Notes under the pieces: model-generated
Seen by the model: the letters and a program-made list of their open reading frames with translations, nothing else
Database searches by the model: none
Told to the model about the DNA's origin: nothing
Position numbers and translations under genes: made by a program
Assembly (NCBI GenBank): GCA_028386065.3
Contig: JAKUCV010000176.1
Coordinates: 206,938-270,937 of the forward strand
Direction of reading: 5' to 3'
DNA: 64,000 nucleotides
From: Turnera subulata
Taxonomy: Eukaryota; Streptophyta; Magnoliopsida; Malpighiales; Passifloraceae
Shown: one piece after another, positions 34,572 to 45,041 of the stretch
Layout of the letters: each line of letters starts with the position of its first letter
How positions within the stretch are numbered: position 1 is the stretch's first letter

Positions 34572-34902
34572 ATGAACACAATAAGGACGAACTGCTTTTG
34601 TGGACTACCTGTATTTGAAAGAATTTCAAGGACACCACATAATTGTGGAAGGAGATTCGAGGCTTGTAAAGCTGGCATCTGCACCTAATTATGGCTTGTT
34701 GAAGGCCGAGAATTCTGGGTTGTTGGGAGACATTGAAATGTTGAAGACCCAGAATTCTGTGTTGGTGGAAGAAAATTAGAGGCTGAGGGCTCACAATTAT
34801 GAGTTGGAAGGAGAGAAGGAAAGACTGAAGAAATGGATATATGCATTATGTGCTCTCTTATTGGTGTTCTTGGCATGTGCTGCATTTAATGGCCAAGAGT
34901 AG
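34572..34902 (+). pseudogene. GRF-type zinc finger / coiled-coil / TM protein carried by the MULE
   Basis: The frame from 34572 gives a GRF zinc finger: CFCGLPVFERISRTPHNCGR followed by RFEAC, with the C-x-C-G...T..N.GR.F..C pattern, ending at a stop at 34688. In the next frame the sequence continues as a Leu/Glu coiled coil (KAENSGLLGDIEMLKTQNSV, one stop, then NYELEGEKERLKKW) and a C-terminal hydrophobic segment (YALCALLLVFLACAAF). GRF finger plus coiled coil plus C-terminal anchor is a known small plant protein layout, repeatedly found near MULEs. It is opposite in strand to the transposase and ends about 900 bases from its last exon. A frameshift and an internal stop make it a pseudogene, unless an intron hides the shift. 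Its role in the MULE is not known to me. Confidence 0.6.
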
Positions 34903-35607
34903 CGTCCTCTAGTAGTGCCCTAGTAGTGTGCCCTGGAATAGTGTCCTAGAATAGTGTCTTAGAGTTGTGTCCTTGTAGAATTGTAATGGTATCCTAGTAG
35001 AATGCAAATGAATGTGTCCCAATAGAATGGCAATGAATGTGTCCTTGTCTGTAGGGTATTGTCTTTTCTGTTATGTGTTAGTGTAATGAAATGAAAAGCT
35101 TCAATGTATGAAGTTCTATCAGTTACAATGGAATCATGAAGCTCTATCCCTTATATTTTAAGTGAGAATGCATCTGTGTTGGCTTATGCAAAAGTGCTAT
35201 CTATTTTGTGCAATGGGGCAGTTGATGCAAGATGAACAAGAGAAGAAGATGAAATAAAATCGTGGGCAGAATCTCAAAAAAACTAGACAATCATCAAGGA
35301 CAAGATCACAACAAGACCAAAAATTGCAATATAGGCAGAATGAGAATGAAAGACACATGAAATAGAAGTAGATAGACTAAACAAAAGTTGATCTACATTG
35401 CAAGAGCTCAATATCAATAAGTGATCATACAAAATATAGCCATAACCATTGTACGCAGGCATTAAAGCAATATAATTATGGCTTACATTATGTAGATATT
35501 GCTCTACAGCATTAATCAACTTCAGCCAAAATAAATATGGTTCCATCCTGACCTATTACATAGCACATAGCTTCATTCACCCTTAAGGCATTCTTGAAGT
35601 TGATCTT
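34903..35607. other. MULE internal spacer between convergent genes
   Basis: This is the 3' region shared by the GRF gene and the transposase. Short repeated phrases (GTGTCC...AGTAGAATG, 34920-35060) look like local slippage. The minus ORF at 35283-35546 shows no domain. Confidence 0.4.
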
Positions 35608-38600
35608 TCACCTTGACTTCCACCTTATTGCTGTTGATCCACACTTCTTGTGTCGCTCATTGCAGCATTTCTCCTCCTTTGTAACTCCTATGGTGTAATC
35701 ATTTCTCGGGAAGCATACTGTGCAGGGATGTTCCACATAGGCATGGATGTATTCCCCCTCGATGAACTTCCTATCACCCTCTGACTTCATGAACCAGGCT
35801 GACAATTACAAATGAATTGAAACTGTTTCATTGAGAACATTCGAAGCCAGTCATATGACAACTTTATAGATCAATAAAACTGAGTTTGATCATTGGTTCA
35901 TAGCAATTGTAATTGATTACTTACATTTAGAATTGCTTGTCCAGTTTGTTGATCCACAAAAACTCCATATCTTGCATTATCTTCATTTTGCCTTCTCTTC
36001 TTAGCAGCACTTTAGACCTACAAACAATTTAGATGTTTGTTTGTTAAATGCTAACATTTGATCACGTAACAATGAATCACATAATTTACACTTACAGTCA
36101 ACTTTGGAGGTCTGCGTGCAGGTCTTGGTTGTGTGAAATTGAGATTATCTTTGTGTTTGCATGTCTTGCGATTATGGCCTTCCTCGAAACAAATTTGGCA
36201 TAGTTGAAGCTTTCCTTTTCTGCTGACTTTGCCTCCTTTTTCAGCAATATCATTGTCATCTTCAATGGCTTTACCTTTCATTCCCTTCTTCTTTTGTAGC
36301 TCATGATCCTCCTTCCTTCTATTTCTCTGTGGTCTACCAACAATTTTCTTGTGAGGTGGAGGCTGTGTTTCTGGCCGTCCCAATGAAGGCCGGAGCTCAG
36401 AGCTTGGAACACCCACCATATGTTGCTCATATGCCTTAATATACTTCTACTTGCCATACCAATCTGACATGTGATCCTACACCCTTCCATTCAATCCATA
36501 AATTGCTACAATAGCATGACAACATGGGATTCCTGTCATGTCCCACTTTCTACAAATACAAGTTCGCTTCCATAAATCACCAACAACCTTCTGCCTCCTA
36601 TGTTCAACTTCATACTAGGAGCCGTTGATGAACAACAACAGGCAATTATTGGCCTCATGCATGTTTTCATTAATTTTCTTTCGGATTCTGGTACAAAAAT
36701 CACCACGCCAGCCTTTGCCAATACTTAGATTATGTTAAAATCGTTGCATCACCATTGTCCTAATATCCTCAAGCATTGAGTATATTGATTTGCAGCAAGC
36801 CTTCACAATCTTTCCACTGAATGCTTTGCAAAGATTGTTATCAATGATCTCATATTTAATCACTGTGGAGAAGAATGCCCTACACTAGAACTTAGGGTTG
36901 ATTTTGAAAAGATAATTGTATGCCTCTTCACTCTCCAGGAAAAGTTCATTCATGTTTGCTCCAAACTCTGCCACATTGTACGATTTAGCACTCCTCTTGA
37001 AAGCTTGTTGCAAAACTCTTCCACTGTGTTTTTTCCTCAATTAGCATAAATATGCCTTGCACAAAGTCTGTGCTCAGCATTAGGCAGATAAGAAGCAACA
37101 CTAGATAAGATTGCCTACACAAACCATTAAACACTACTTAGACAACAAGAAACAATAAGCAAAACATAACATATATGTTGCAGTGATAAATATTAAAACA
37201 TAACATACCTTATGTTGGTCAGACATAATAGTCCAACCTTCGCCTCCATCAGCAATCCCAAGATCCTGAACCAGTCTTTGCAGGAACCATCCCCATGTCT
37301 CATTGCTTTTAGAAGTCACAACTACCCATGCAATAGGAAACATTTGATTGTTTCCATCCCTTCCAAAGGTTGTTAAGAGTTTTCCCTTTATAACACCCTT
37401 GAAGAAACAACCATCTATGCCGATTATTTGCCTACATCCTGCTAAAAACCCCAACTTGCAATATTGGAATCCGATGTACTTCTTGTTGAAAATTGGCAGT
37501 GGGTTTTGACCAATTGTTGGCCTCAAATCCACCACAAACACCCTGCATCCTAGATTGGCAATGACACAAGCCTCTGCATAATCATGCAATCTGCTGTATT
37601 CAGCTTTGCAATTGGATTATAGATTATCCATTGCAAAATCCCTAACTCTTGTGATCTTACCAGGCGGGGCATCAACATTGACGAATTCTTTCACCAACAT
37701 CCGCAAAGCAGGAACAGAAAGCATTGGTAAGGCACGCATCTTGTTGAAGAACCTAGTAGCAATCCACTTTTAATGTGCTCGCTTATTCTTGAAAGTGGCA
37801 ATGCATGATGTGTGTTCAAGGAAAGAGTCCTTCACCTGATAACACTCAAGCCTTTTGTCGAACATAGCATGCATAAACCAACCACAATGATCAACTTTAC
37901 ACCTCACCCTAACAGCCTCCCTACAATTTTTTTTATACTTCAAAGGTCGTGGGGTTTTCAATAAGCAATCACTAACTGCAGCTCTTAAATCTTCAATCTT
38001 CAAGTAGATGATGCCTTTATCAAATTGAGGGGTGTGTGCTATTATGTCTGCAGTTTTAAACCTGCTTTTGTGTCTTCTTGGTACCTCATCTTCAGATTCT
38101 TCTATATCATCAAATCTGAAGTCATCGTCTGAGTCCATGTAATCTATGTCATACCCTAGATTAGTTGGCCCCTCAGCCCCTGGAATAGCAACTCTCTTCC
38201 CCTTATCACACTGCCCACCATTCCACTTTGAACTCCTCAGATTGTAACGTGCAACTCTTGCCTCTACAATTTGTTCATCAGATGTATCAGATGGATTAAT
38301 ATTAGAATCACTAATTACATTTTCAGCCTCATTCTCAAATCTTCCATCTTCTTCTAGTAATGCATTAGCTTCACCTTCATCCTCTTCTTCACCTTCATCT
38401 TCTTCTTCACATTCTTCTTCACATTCATTATCTTATTTTTCATGATTGTAATTGGGGTTTATAATCTGGATCGAATACTTCACCAATAGATTCTGGATCC
38501 ATAACCATATTTTAAAAGATAAGCAGTCAATATTAGGGGCTCTCCTCTCATTTATCCAACTTGGATCAACCACTTTAGAGTGATTCTGCCTATTTCTTCT

Positions 38601-39657
38601 AGAAGCAGCCCTGCTGGAATCTCTAACTTCTTTCTGTTGATTTCTTCTAGCAGCACAACGGGATTCCCCAACATCTTCATCTGTCCACCTTCTTGTAGCA
38701 GCGGCAGTACCAGCGAATTCTCCACCTTCATTGACAAAAGCTTGGGTGAACACAACATGCCCAACTTCAGTCATAGATTGTTGGGTCAATATAGGATGTC
38801 CATCATCTTGATCCTTAGCCCTTCCATTGTGTTCATTACCTCCATCACTCCCAGTTTCTTCTCCAACATTTAAATTTACTTCCATATCTTGGTCATTTGC
38901 ATTAACCACTTGCTGATTCTCACCACCATCACCTTCTACCTCCAAATTCTCTCCAGTAATGCCATTTGCATTTTGCACCACAGTATCAACCCCATCTACA
39001 ACCCCCATATTCTCAGTCCTACCATTCTCATTTCCTAATTCTGGAACCTCATTCCCTCCATCTAACATGTCATCATGTACTTCCACATTCTCTCCATCAA
39101 TGCCATCCTCATTCTACATTGCCTCATACTACAGCCTCATCTTCATTTCCTATAATATCGTCAATTGGAATCTGAGCACCAATCAATTGCAAGACTTCCT
39201 GTGGAACCTGCACGACAATGACACCTTCATCTGCATAATGAATACCTCCTCTCTAATGTTCAACTTCACCGTTCCCTCCATGCCCCACAGCTACCACATC
39301 TGCATACCTTAGGGTTGTGTGCACATTTGGGACAATGCCCTCATTCGTTGCTTCTCCAAGTGCACCCTCGTGAAAGAAGACAAAGAATATGTCAATCCTC
39401 TCCAACATGGATATTATATCCAAGACGCAGCCATCACTCTCTTCAAGAAGCTTCAGCGTATTGGAACCACAAGGACCATAAGCATACCCTGTTGGAGTTA
39501 GAACACCAACCTCATCAGCCCAATCTTTAATCGACCAGTAGTTGAATCTGTCTTCATCAATCTCGGTGGAAACCCAAAACCCTCCATCATACAGCAGTCC
39601 ACAACTAGAATTTCGCCATAGAACAAATGAACCAAACCCTTCTTGTAACAACAACAA
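35608..39657 (-). pseudogene. MULE transposase (MuDR-like), broken
   Basis: Domains in order on the minus strand: a PB1-like N-terminal domain (39657-39253; YDGGFWVSTEIDEDRFNYWS); a long acidic/Gly-Asn linker (39086-38150); the MuDR-type DNA-binding domain (38138-37770; RPLKYKKNCREAVRVRCKVD); the MULE catalytic core (37589-37209) with IGIDGCFFKGVIKGK holding the first Asp and MSDQHK the second; then a SWIM zinc finger near 36550-36510 (CRKWDMTGIPCCHAI). A zinc knuckle CQICFEEGHNRKTC lies in the 36419 frame. GT-AG introns are inferred at 37115-37208, 36018-36095 and 35799-35934. The last leads to a Cys-rich exon (HPCTVCFPRNDY, CCNERHKKCG). In-frame stops near 38433, 37770 and 37616 and shifts after the core make it inactive. 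The enzyme would cut the TIRs in the nucleus. Confidence 0.8.
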
Positions 39658-39864
39658 AAATCCTAAGAAAACACAGAATTACCCCCACAATAGGGGACCA
39701 GAAATAAGCACGCACGTCAGTTCCTGAAGAAGAAACCTTAACTGTAGCCATGCCCAAAATTACCTAAATGTCCAGTAGAAACCACATAATTTCACACAAA
39801 AAGCACTGCACAATCCAGTAAATACAACAACATTTCTGCATCAATAGTTCTATTGCAGTGAACT
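39658..39864 (-). other. MULE transposase 5' leader, left of the gypsy insertion
   Basis: Non-coding. It ends with GAACT at 39860-39864, the left copy of the gypsy target duplication. The leader continues at 50873. Confidence 0.6.
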
Positions 39865-39880
39865 TGTAACGTCCCAGATT

Positions 39881-40014
39881 CAACTTAAAATTGACATTAC
39901 CAAGGAATAATAATTTATTTCCTCGACTAAAACTCGAAATTACCTCAAGGGTAAAATTGGAATAAAAATTCCAAAAATTCCGAAAATCAAATTATGAAAA
40001 TTTGGGGCGTTATA
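39881..40014 (-). repeat. LTR start fragment of inverted copy D
   Basis: On the minus strand it starts TATAACGCCCCAAATTTTC after the polypurine tract GTGGGGTAGAAC and matches the beginning of the LTR at 47772 up to ...TTTTAAGTTG, then breaks off. Confidence 0.75.
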
Positions 40015-40067
40015 GTTCTACCCCACTTAAGAAAAATTTCGTCCTCGAAATTACAAGATATGAAACA

Positions 40068-43000
40068 TCAAAACAAATGGGGATACTGCTCCCGCATATG
40101 GGACTCCACCTCCCAAGTAGCCTCATTCGGGGAATGACGGCTCCATTTGACCCGAACCATGGGAATGGTACGACTCCTCAACTGTCGCTCTTCCCGAGCC
40201 AAAATCTCCACCGGCTCCTCAATATAGGTCAAATCCTCAGAAACCTCCACCTCTGTCGGGGATACAACATGACTAGGATCAGACCGATAACGCCTCAGCA
40301 TCAAAACATGGAATACATCATGTATGCGCGACAGCTCCTCCGGTAAAGCCAACCTGTAGGCCAGCGGACCAATCCGCTCAATGATCTCACAAGGACCAAT
40401 ATAACGAGGGCTCAACTTGCCCTTCCTCCCAAACCGGATAACACCTCTCCAGGGAGCAACACGGAGGAAAACTCTGTCACCTACAGTGTATTCCATCTCC
40501 CGACGATGCTTATCGGCAAAACTCCTTTGCCGGTCCTGAGCAGCTCTCATGCACTGCTTAACCACCTCGATCTGATCGACAGTCTCCTGGACTAGGTCCG
40601 GACCAATCACCTGTCTCAGAGCTTCCTCATCCCAACAGATCGGACTACGACACTTCCGCCCATACAAAGCCTCATAAGGCGCCATACCGATACTAGAGTG
40701 ATACCCGTTGTTATAAGCAAACTCAACCGGTAATGTCTCATCCCAAGAACCACTGAAGTTGAGCACACAGGCTCTAAGCATATCCTCCAGTGTCTGTATG
40801 GTTCTTTCTGACTGCCCATCGGTCTGCGGATGGAATGCAGTACTGAAATTCAGCTTAATACCCAAAGCTGACTGTAAACTCTTCCAGAAGTGGGAAGTAA
40901 ACCTCGGATCCCTGTCCGACACAACGGATAGTGGAACTCCATGTAGACGGACAATACCCGAAACATATAACCTCGCTAGCATATCCATTGTATCCGTCTG
41001 CTGAATCGGTAGGAAACGAGCTGACTTGGTCAACCTGTCAACATTGACCCAGATGGCATCATGTCGACCCCGGGTCCTCGGTAACCCGATCACAAAGTCC
41101 ATAGTGATATGCTCCCCCTTCCACTGCGGAATAGCCAAATATCTCAACTTGCCGGCAGGAGCCTGATGCTCAGCTTTCACCTGCTGACAAGTCATACAAC
41201 GAACCACAAACTCCGCAACATCCTTCTTCATCCCGGGCCACCAATAATGACTCTTCAAGTTCTGGTACATTTAGGTGCTACCCGGATGCATAGCATATGG
41301 CGCATCCATAATCCATCTCCTCAAATCATCAACATCCGGAACACACAACTGATCACCGGTCACCAAAGCACCATCCTCCCGGACATAGAAACTAGAACTC
41401 TCTCCACCGAGAGCCTTATCCCGCAACTCTACTAAATGAGGATCACCATACTGCAACTCCATGATCTTATCCCTCAAGTTCGACCGGATGCTCAAACTGG
41501 CAAGCAACGCCCCAGTAACATCCACCTCCAACTGTGCATCCAACGACCTCAGCTCTACCAAGGAAGGCAAAGCATAAGAAACTGAGTCCTCATCCGCAGA
41601 AGCCACTCTCTTCCGGCTCAATGCATCTGCAACAACATTGGCCTTGCCCGGATGGTACTCGATAGTACACTCATAGTCCTTCAGAAGCTCAATCCAGCGT
41701 CTCTGCCTCATATTAAGCTCCCTTTGGGTCATGATGTACTTCAAACTCTTGTGATCCGTGAAAATCCGACACTTCTCACTGTACAGATGGTGTCTCAAGA
41801 TTTTCAAAGCAAAGACCACAGCAGCTAACTCCAGATCATGGGTCGGATAGTTCCTCTCGTGAGTTCTCAACTGCCTGGAGGCATAAGCCATCACCCAACC
41901 CTCCTGCATCAAAACACAACCCAACCCCAGACCAGAAGCATCACTGAACACCGTGTACTCCACTCCGGGTCTCGGAACAGTCAGAACTGGTGAAGAAGTC
42001 AACCGACTCTTCAACTCCTCAAAACTTTTCTGACAACAGTCATCCCAATTAAAAGCACAGTCTTTCCTCAACAGCTTAGTCATGGGACCCGCTATTAAGG
42101 AAAAACCCTCAATGAACCTCCGGTAGTAACCAGCAAGTCCAAGAAAACTCCGTATCTCAGATACACTCTTCGGTGGCTCCCAATCCATGACTGCCTTAAT
42201 CTTGGCCGGATCCACCTTAATGCCCTCACCGGACACAATATGCCCAAGAAACGCGACCTCATCCAACCAAAACTCACACTTGTTAAGCTTGGCATATAGT
42301 TGTTCTCCTCTCAACCTCTGCAAAACCTGTCTCAAGTGGTCCTCATGTTCAGCCTTACTACTCGAGTAGACCAAGATATCATCAACGAACACTACCACAA
42401 ACCGGTCTAGAAATTCATGGAAGACCTGCTGCATCAAACACATGAACACTGCCGGTGCATTCGTCAGACCAAATGGAACAACCACAAACTCATAATGACC
42501 ATACCGAGTGCGGAATGCAGTCTTTGGTATGTCTTGCTCTGCAATCCGAACCTGATGGTAACCAGATCGCAAGTCAATCTTCGAGAATACAGATGCACCC
42601 TGCAACTGATCGAACAAGTCATCGATCCTGGGAAAAGGATACTTGTTCTTCACAATCACCTTGTTCAACTGTCTATAGTCCACACACATCCGCATACTGT
42701 CATCCTTCTTCTTCACAAACAAGACCGGGGCACCCCATGGTGAGATGCTCGGTCTAATGAAACCCTTATCCAATAACTCCTCCAGTTGCTTCTTCAACTC
42801 CTGAAGTACTGCCGGAGCCATTCTGTAGGGCGGTATAGAAGTAGGTGCAACTCCCGGTACCAAGTCAACTGTATACTCCACCTCCCGCTCCGGAAGCAAC
42901 CTAGGTAGATCATCAGGAAATACATTGGGAAACTCCCGAACAATTGGGATATCCTCCAGTCCAGGTACTGGTACCGAAGAATCGACCACATGAGCAAGAA

Positions 43001-44713
43001 ACGCATCACAACCCTCTCGGATCATCCTGAAAGCTTGGATGGCCAAGATACAACACGCCGTTAGGGCTCTACGCTCTCCAACGAACACCAATCTACGCCC
43101 CAACAGAGAAGACAAAGACACTTCCCTGGCCCGACAATCAACTACTGTTTGGTGTCTAGACAACCAATCCATGCCCAAGATAATATCAAACTCTCCCAAG
43201 TCCATGACAGCAAGATCAGAAGGAAAACTCTCACTATCATACTCTATTGATACATCTCTACAAACTCGATCAACAACTACTATATCACCAGTGGGTAAAC
43301 GGACTCTCAGGGGTCTACTAAGGTTATCATCTTCTATGTTATGAGTGGTCATGAATGCACGTGAAGCAAAGGAATGTGTTGAGCCTGGATCAACTAAAGC
43401 ATGTGCATACTGACCAAAAACCATAAAGGTACCTACTATGACCTCTGGAGCATCAACAGCCTCCTCCCGGGTGATGGCATAAACCCTAGGAGCTGCAGCA
43501 GACTGAGTCGCACCCCCGCGGTTCGAAGCTCCAGAACCCCCACGACCTCGACCCTGCTGTCCACCACCCCTATTCAGACCAGAAGAAACAGCACCACTAG
43601 CCACAGAACTCTGTACTGTATATTGGGAACCACTGCCACCATTATCTTTAATCCACTTGTAGCAAGATGACTTCTGGTGTCCCGGCTTATTGCAATACCA
43701 GCATGTACCCGAGAATCGTGCCGAGGACCCCCGTCCCTGAAAGCTAGACTGATAGGACCGTCCTCCTGAGGATCTGCCTGGTCCACCCTCATAACCCTGC
43801 CCTCGGGACTTCTTCGGACCCTGGTAAGAAGAACCTTGTCCACCAGAATAATCTGCACCTCCGGCATCAGAATACTGCCTCTTTTGTCCTGAAGCAGATG
43901 ACTGCTTCCTCTGCTCGGGTGTCGGAGCCTCCTTCCCGATCAACTGAACCCTCTCAGCATCAAAAGCAGCCTCACAAACTGCCTCCCAAGTCCTGTGCCC
44001 TCCACCAGCTACAGCTAACGCCAACTCTACACGTAAGCCGTTAACAAACCGCCTACACTTAGTCACCTCATCGGGCACAAACTCCCTAGCATAGGAGAGA
44101 AGGATGCTGAACTAGATCCTGAAAGCTGAACCGGATCAAGAAAATGCTTCTTCTGCTCCTCTAGAAAACCAACAGTAACAAACTCCTTGTAGAATTTCTC
44201 CTTGAAATCCTCCCAAGGCATCTCCAAAGGCTTCGGTAAGTTGGCCACAAGTTCCTGCCACCATGTCAATGCATATCCCGTGAACTTGTGTGCCGCAAAT
44301 CGAGCCCTCTGCTCAGGTGCACAAGTGAACTTCTCCAGGACATTCTCCACCTGGCGAAACCAATCATCAAACTCCTTGGCTTTGCCCTCTTCACTAGAGA
44401 ATTCCTTCACTACTGACTTATCCATGTGTTTGTAACCACTCTCCATAGCACCTGCTGCAGCAGGTGCTACCGGCTGGGCACCCTGCTGCTGCTGCTGGAA
44501 CTGCTGCCACTGCAGAAAGGCCTGATACTGCTAGAACGCTGGGTCCACAACAGGCGGTACGGGTGGCACAACATTCTGCCCTCCTCCACCTGCAGCATTA
44601 TTCTCTGCTGCATTATTGTTCCCCTGACCAACGGGAACCTGCATCACTGACACATTGTCGGAGACATGAGTAGCGGCATCATCCTCAGCATTGTGCTGCC
44701 CCTGGTGATCCAT
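40068..44713 (-). pseudogene. Tekay/Del-type chromovirus gag-pol, inverted copy D
   Basis: Gag starts at 44713 (MDHQGQHNAEDDAATHVS) with a stop at 44531, and continues in frame from 44446 (gag core: FDDWFRQVENVLEKF, WWQELV). A one-base shift near 44100 moves to the 44078 frame. There: zinc knuckle [14 protein letters not shown] (residue ~124), protease [10 protein letters not shown] (~228), RT ([30 protein letters not shown], ~564), RNase H ([25 protein letters not shown]). After a stop at 41271 integrase follows (HYWWPGMKKDV, C-x2-C; D in MDFVIGLP, D in SDRDPRF, E in GQSERTIQTLED) with a C-terminal chromodomain-like segment (VKWSRHSPNEATWEVE). Only three disabling changes are seen. Gag-pol copies and inserts the element; chromodomains target chromatin. 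Confidence 0.85.
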
Positions 44714-44844
44714 ATCAATGCCTATATGAATGCAAATGAGTCAAAACATTTTTAAAATCATAAATCCGGAAACAGGCATAAACACAGAAATCACTTTGAA
44801 AACAAGGTTTAAAACACTTTCTTAGAAACCAAGGATCTGAAGCC

Positions 44845-44859
44845 CGCTCTGCTACCAAG
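44845..44859 (-). other. Primer-binding site of copy D
   Basis: On the minus strand GCTTGGTAGCAGAGCGGG follows the LTR end GGGTGTTTCA. It resembles the initiator tRNA-Met site TGGTATCAGAGC with one change. Confidence 0.65.
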
Positions 44860-44861
44860 CT

Positions 44862-44990
44862 GAAACACCCGTGTCCCAATTTTATAATAAAATACTTAAA
44901 CACAAGGAAATTACCAAAATACCCCTGAAACCCAGGACACGAAATCCAATATCAAAACTTTATCTGGAAATAAATTCTTAATATTCCGAC
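44862..44990 (-). repeat. LTR end fragment of inverted copy D
   Basis: The complement of TGAAACACCCGTGTCC... matches the last ~130 bases of the LTR ending at 50867, including the AATATTAAGAATTTATTTCC stretch. It breaks at TTCCGA/CGACGTGAC, sharing the three bases CGA with the next segment. Confidence 0.75.
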
Positions 44991-45041
44991 GTGACAAGAA
45001 CCGGGGGGGGGGCGGAGAACTCGTGGTTGAGTTCAGGTGTG
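44991..45041 (+). other. 50-base LTR-interior filler at the inversion junction
   Basis: It reads GTGACAAGAACC, a G-run, then GGAGAACTCGTGGTTGAG and CAGGTGTG. The same order, with a 17-base G-run, occurs at 48423-48479 inside the LTR. It joins LTR tail (D) to RT (E), with short shared bases at both joints. Confidence 0.75.

Noticed and set aside
38580..39727. Plus-strand ORFs rich in Ser, Pro and His at 38580-39727
   Set aside because: Antisense of the acidic and N-terminal parts of the MULE transposase; composition follows from the complement.
41109..44673. Plus-strand ORFs of 60-108 aa over copy D, and minus-strand ones over copy E (44911-47709)
   Set aside because: Antisense shadows of gag-pol; the same strings appear in mirror form because D and E are inverted copies.
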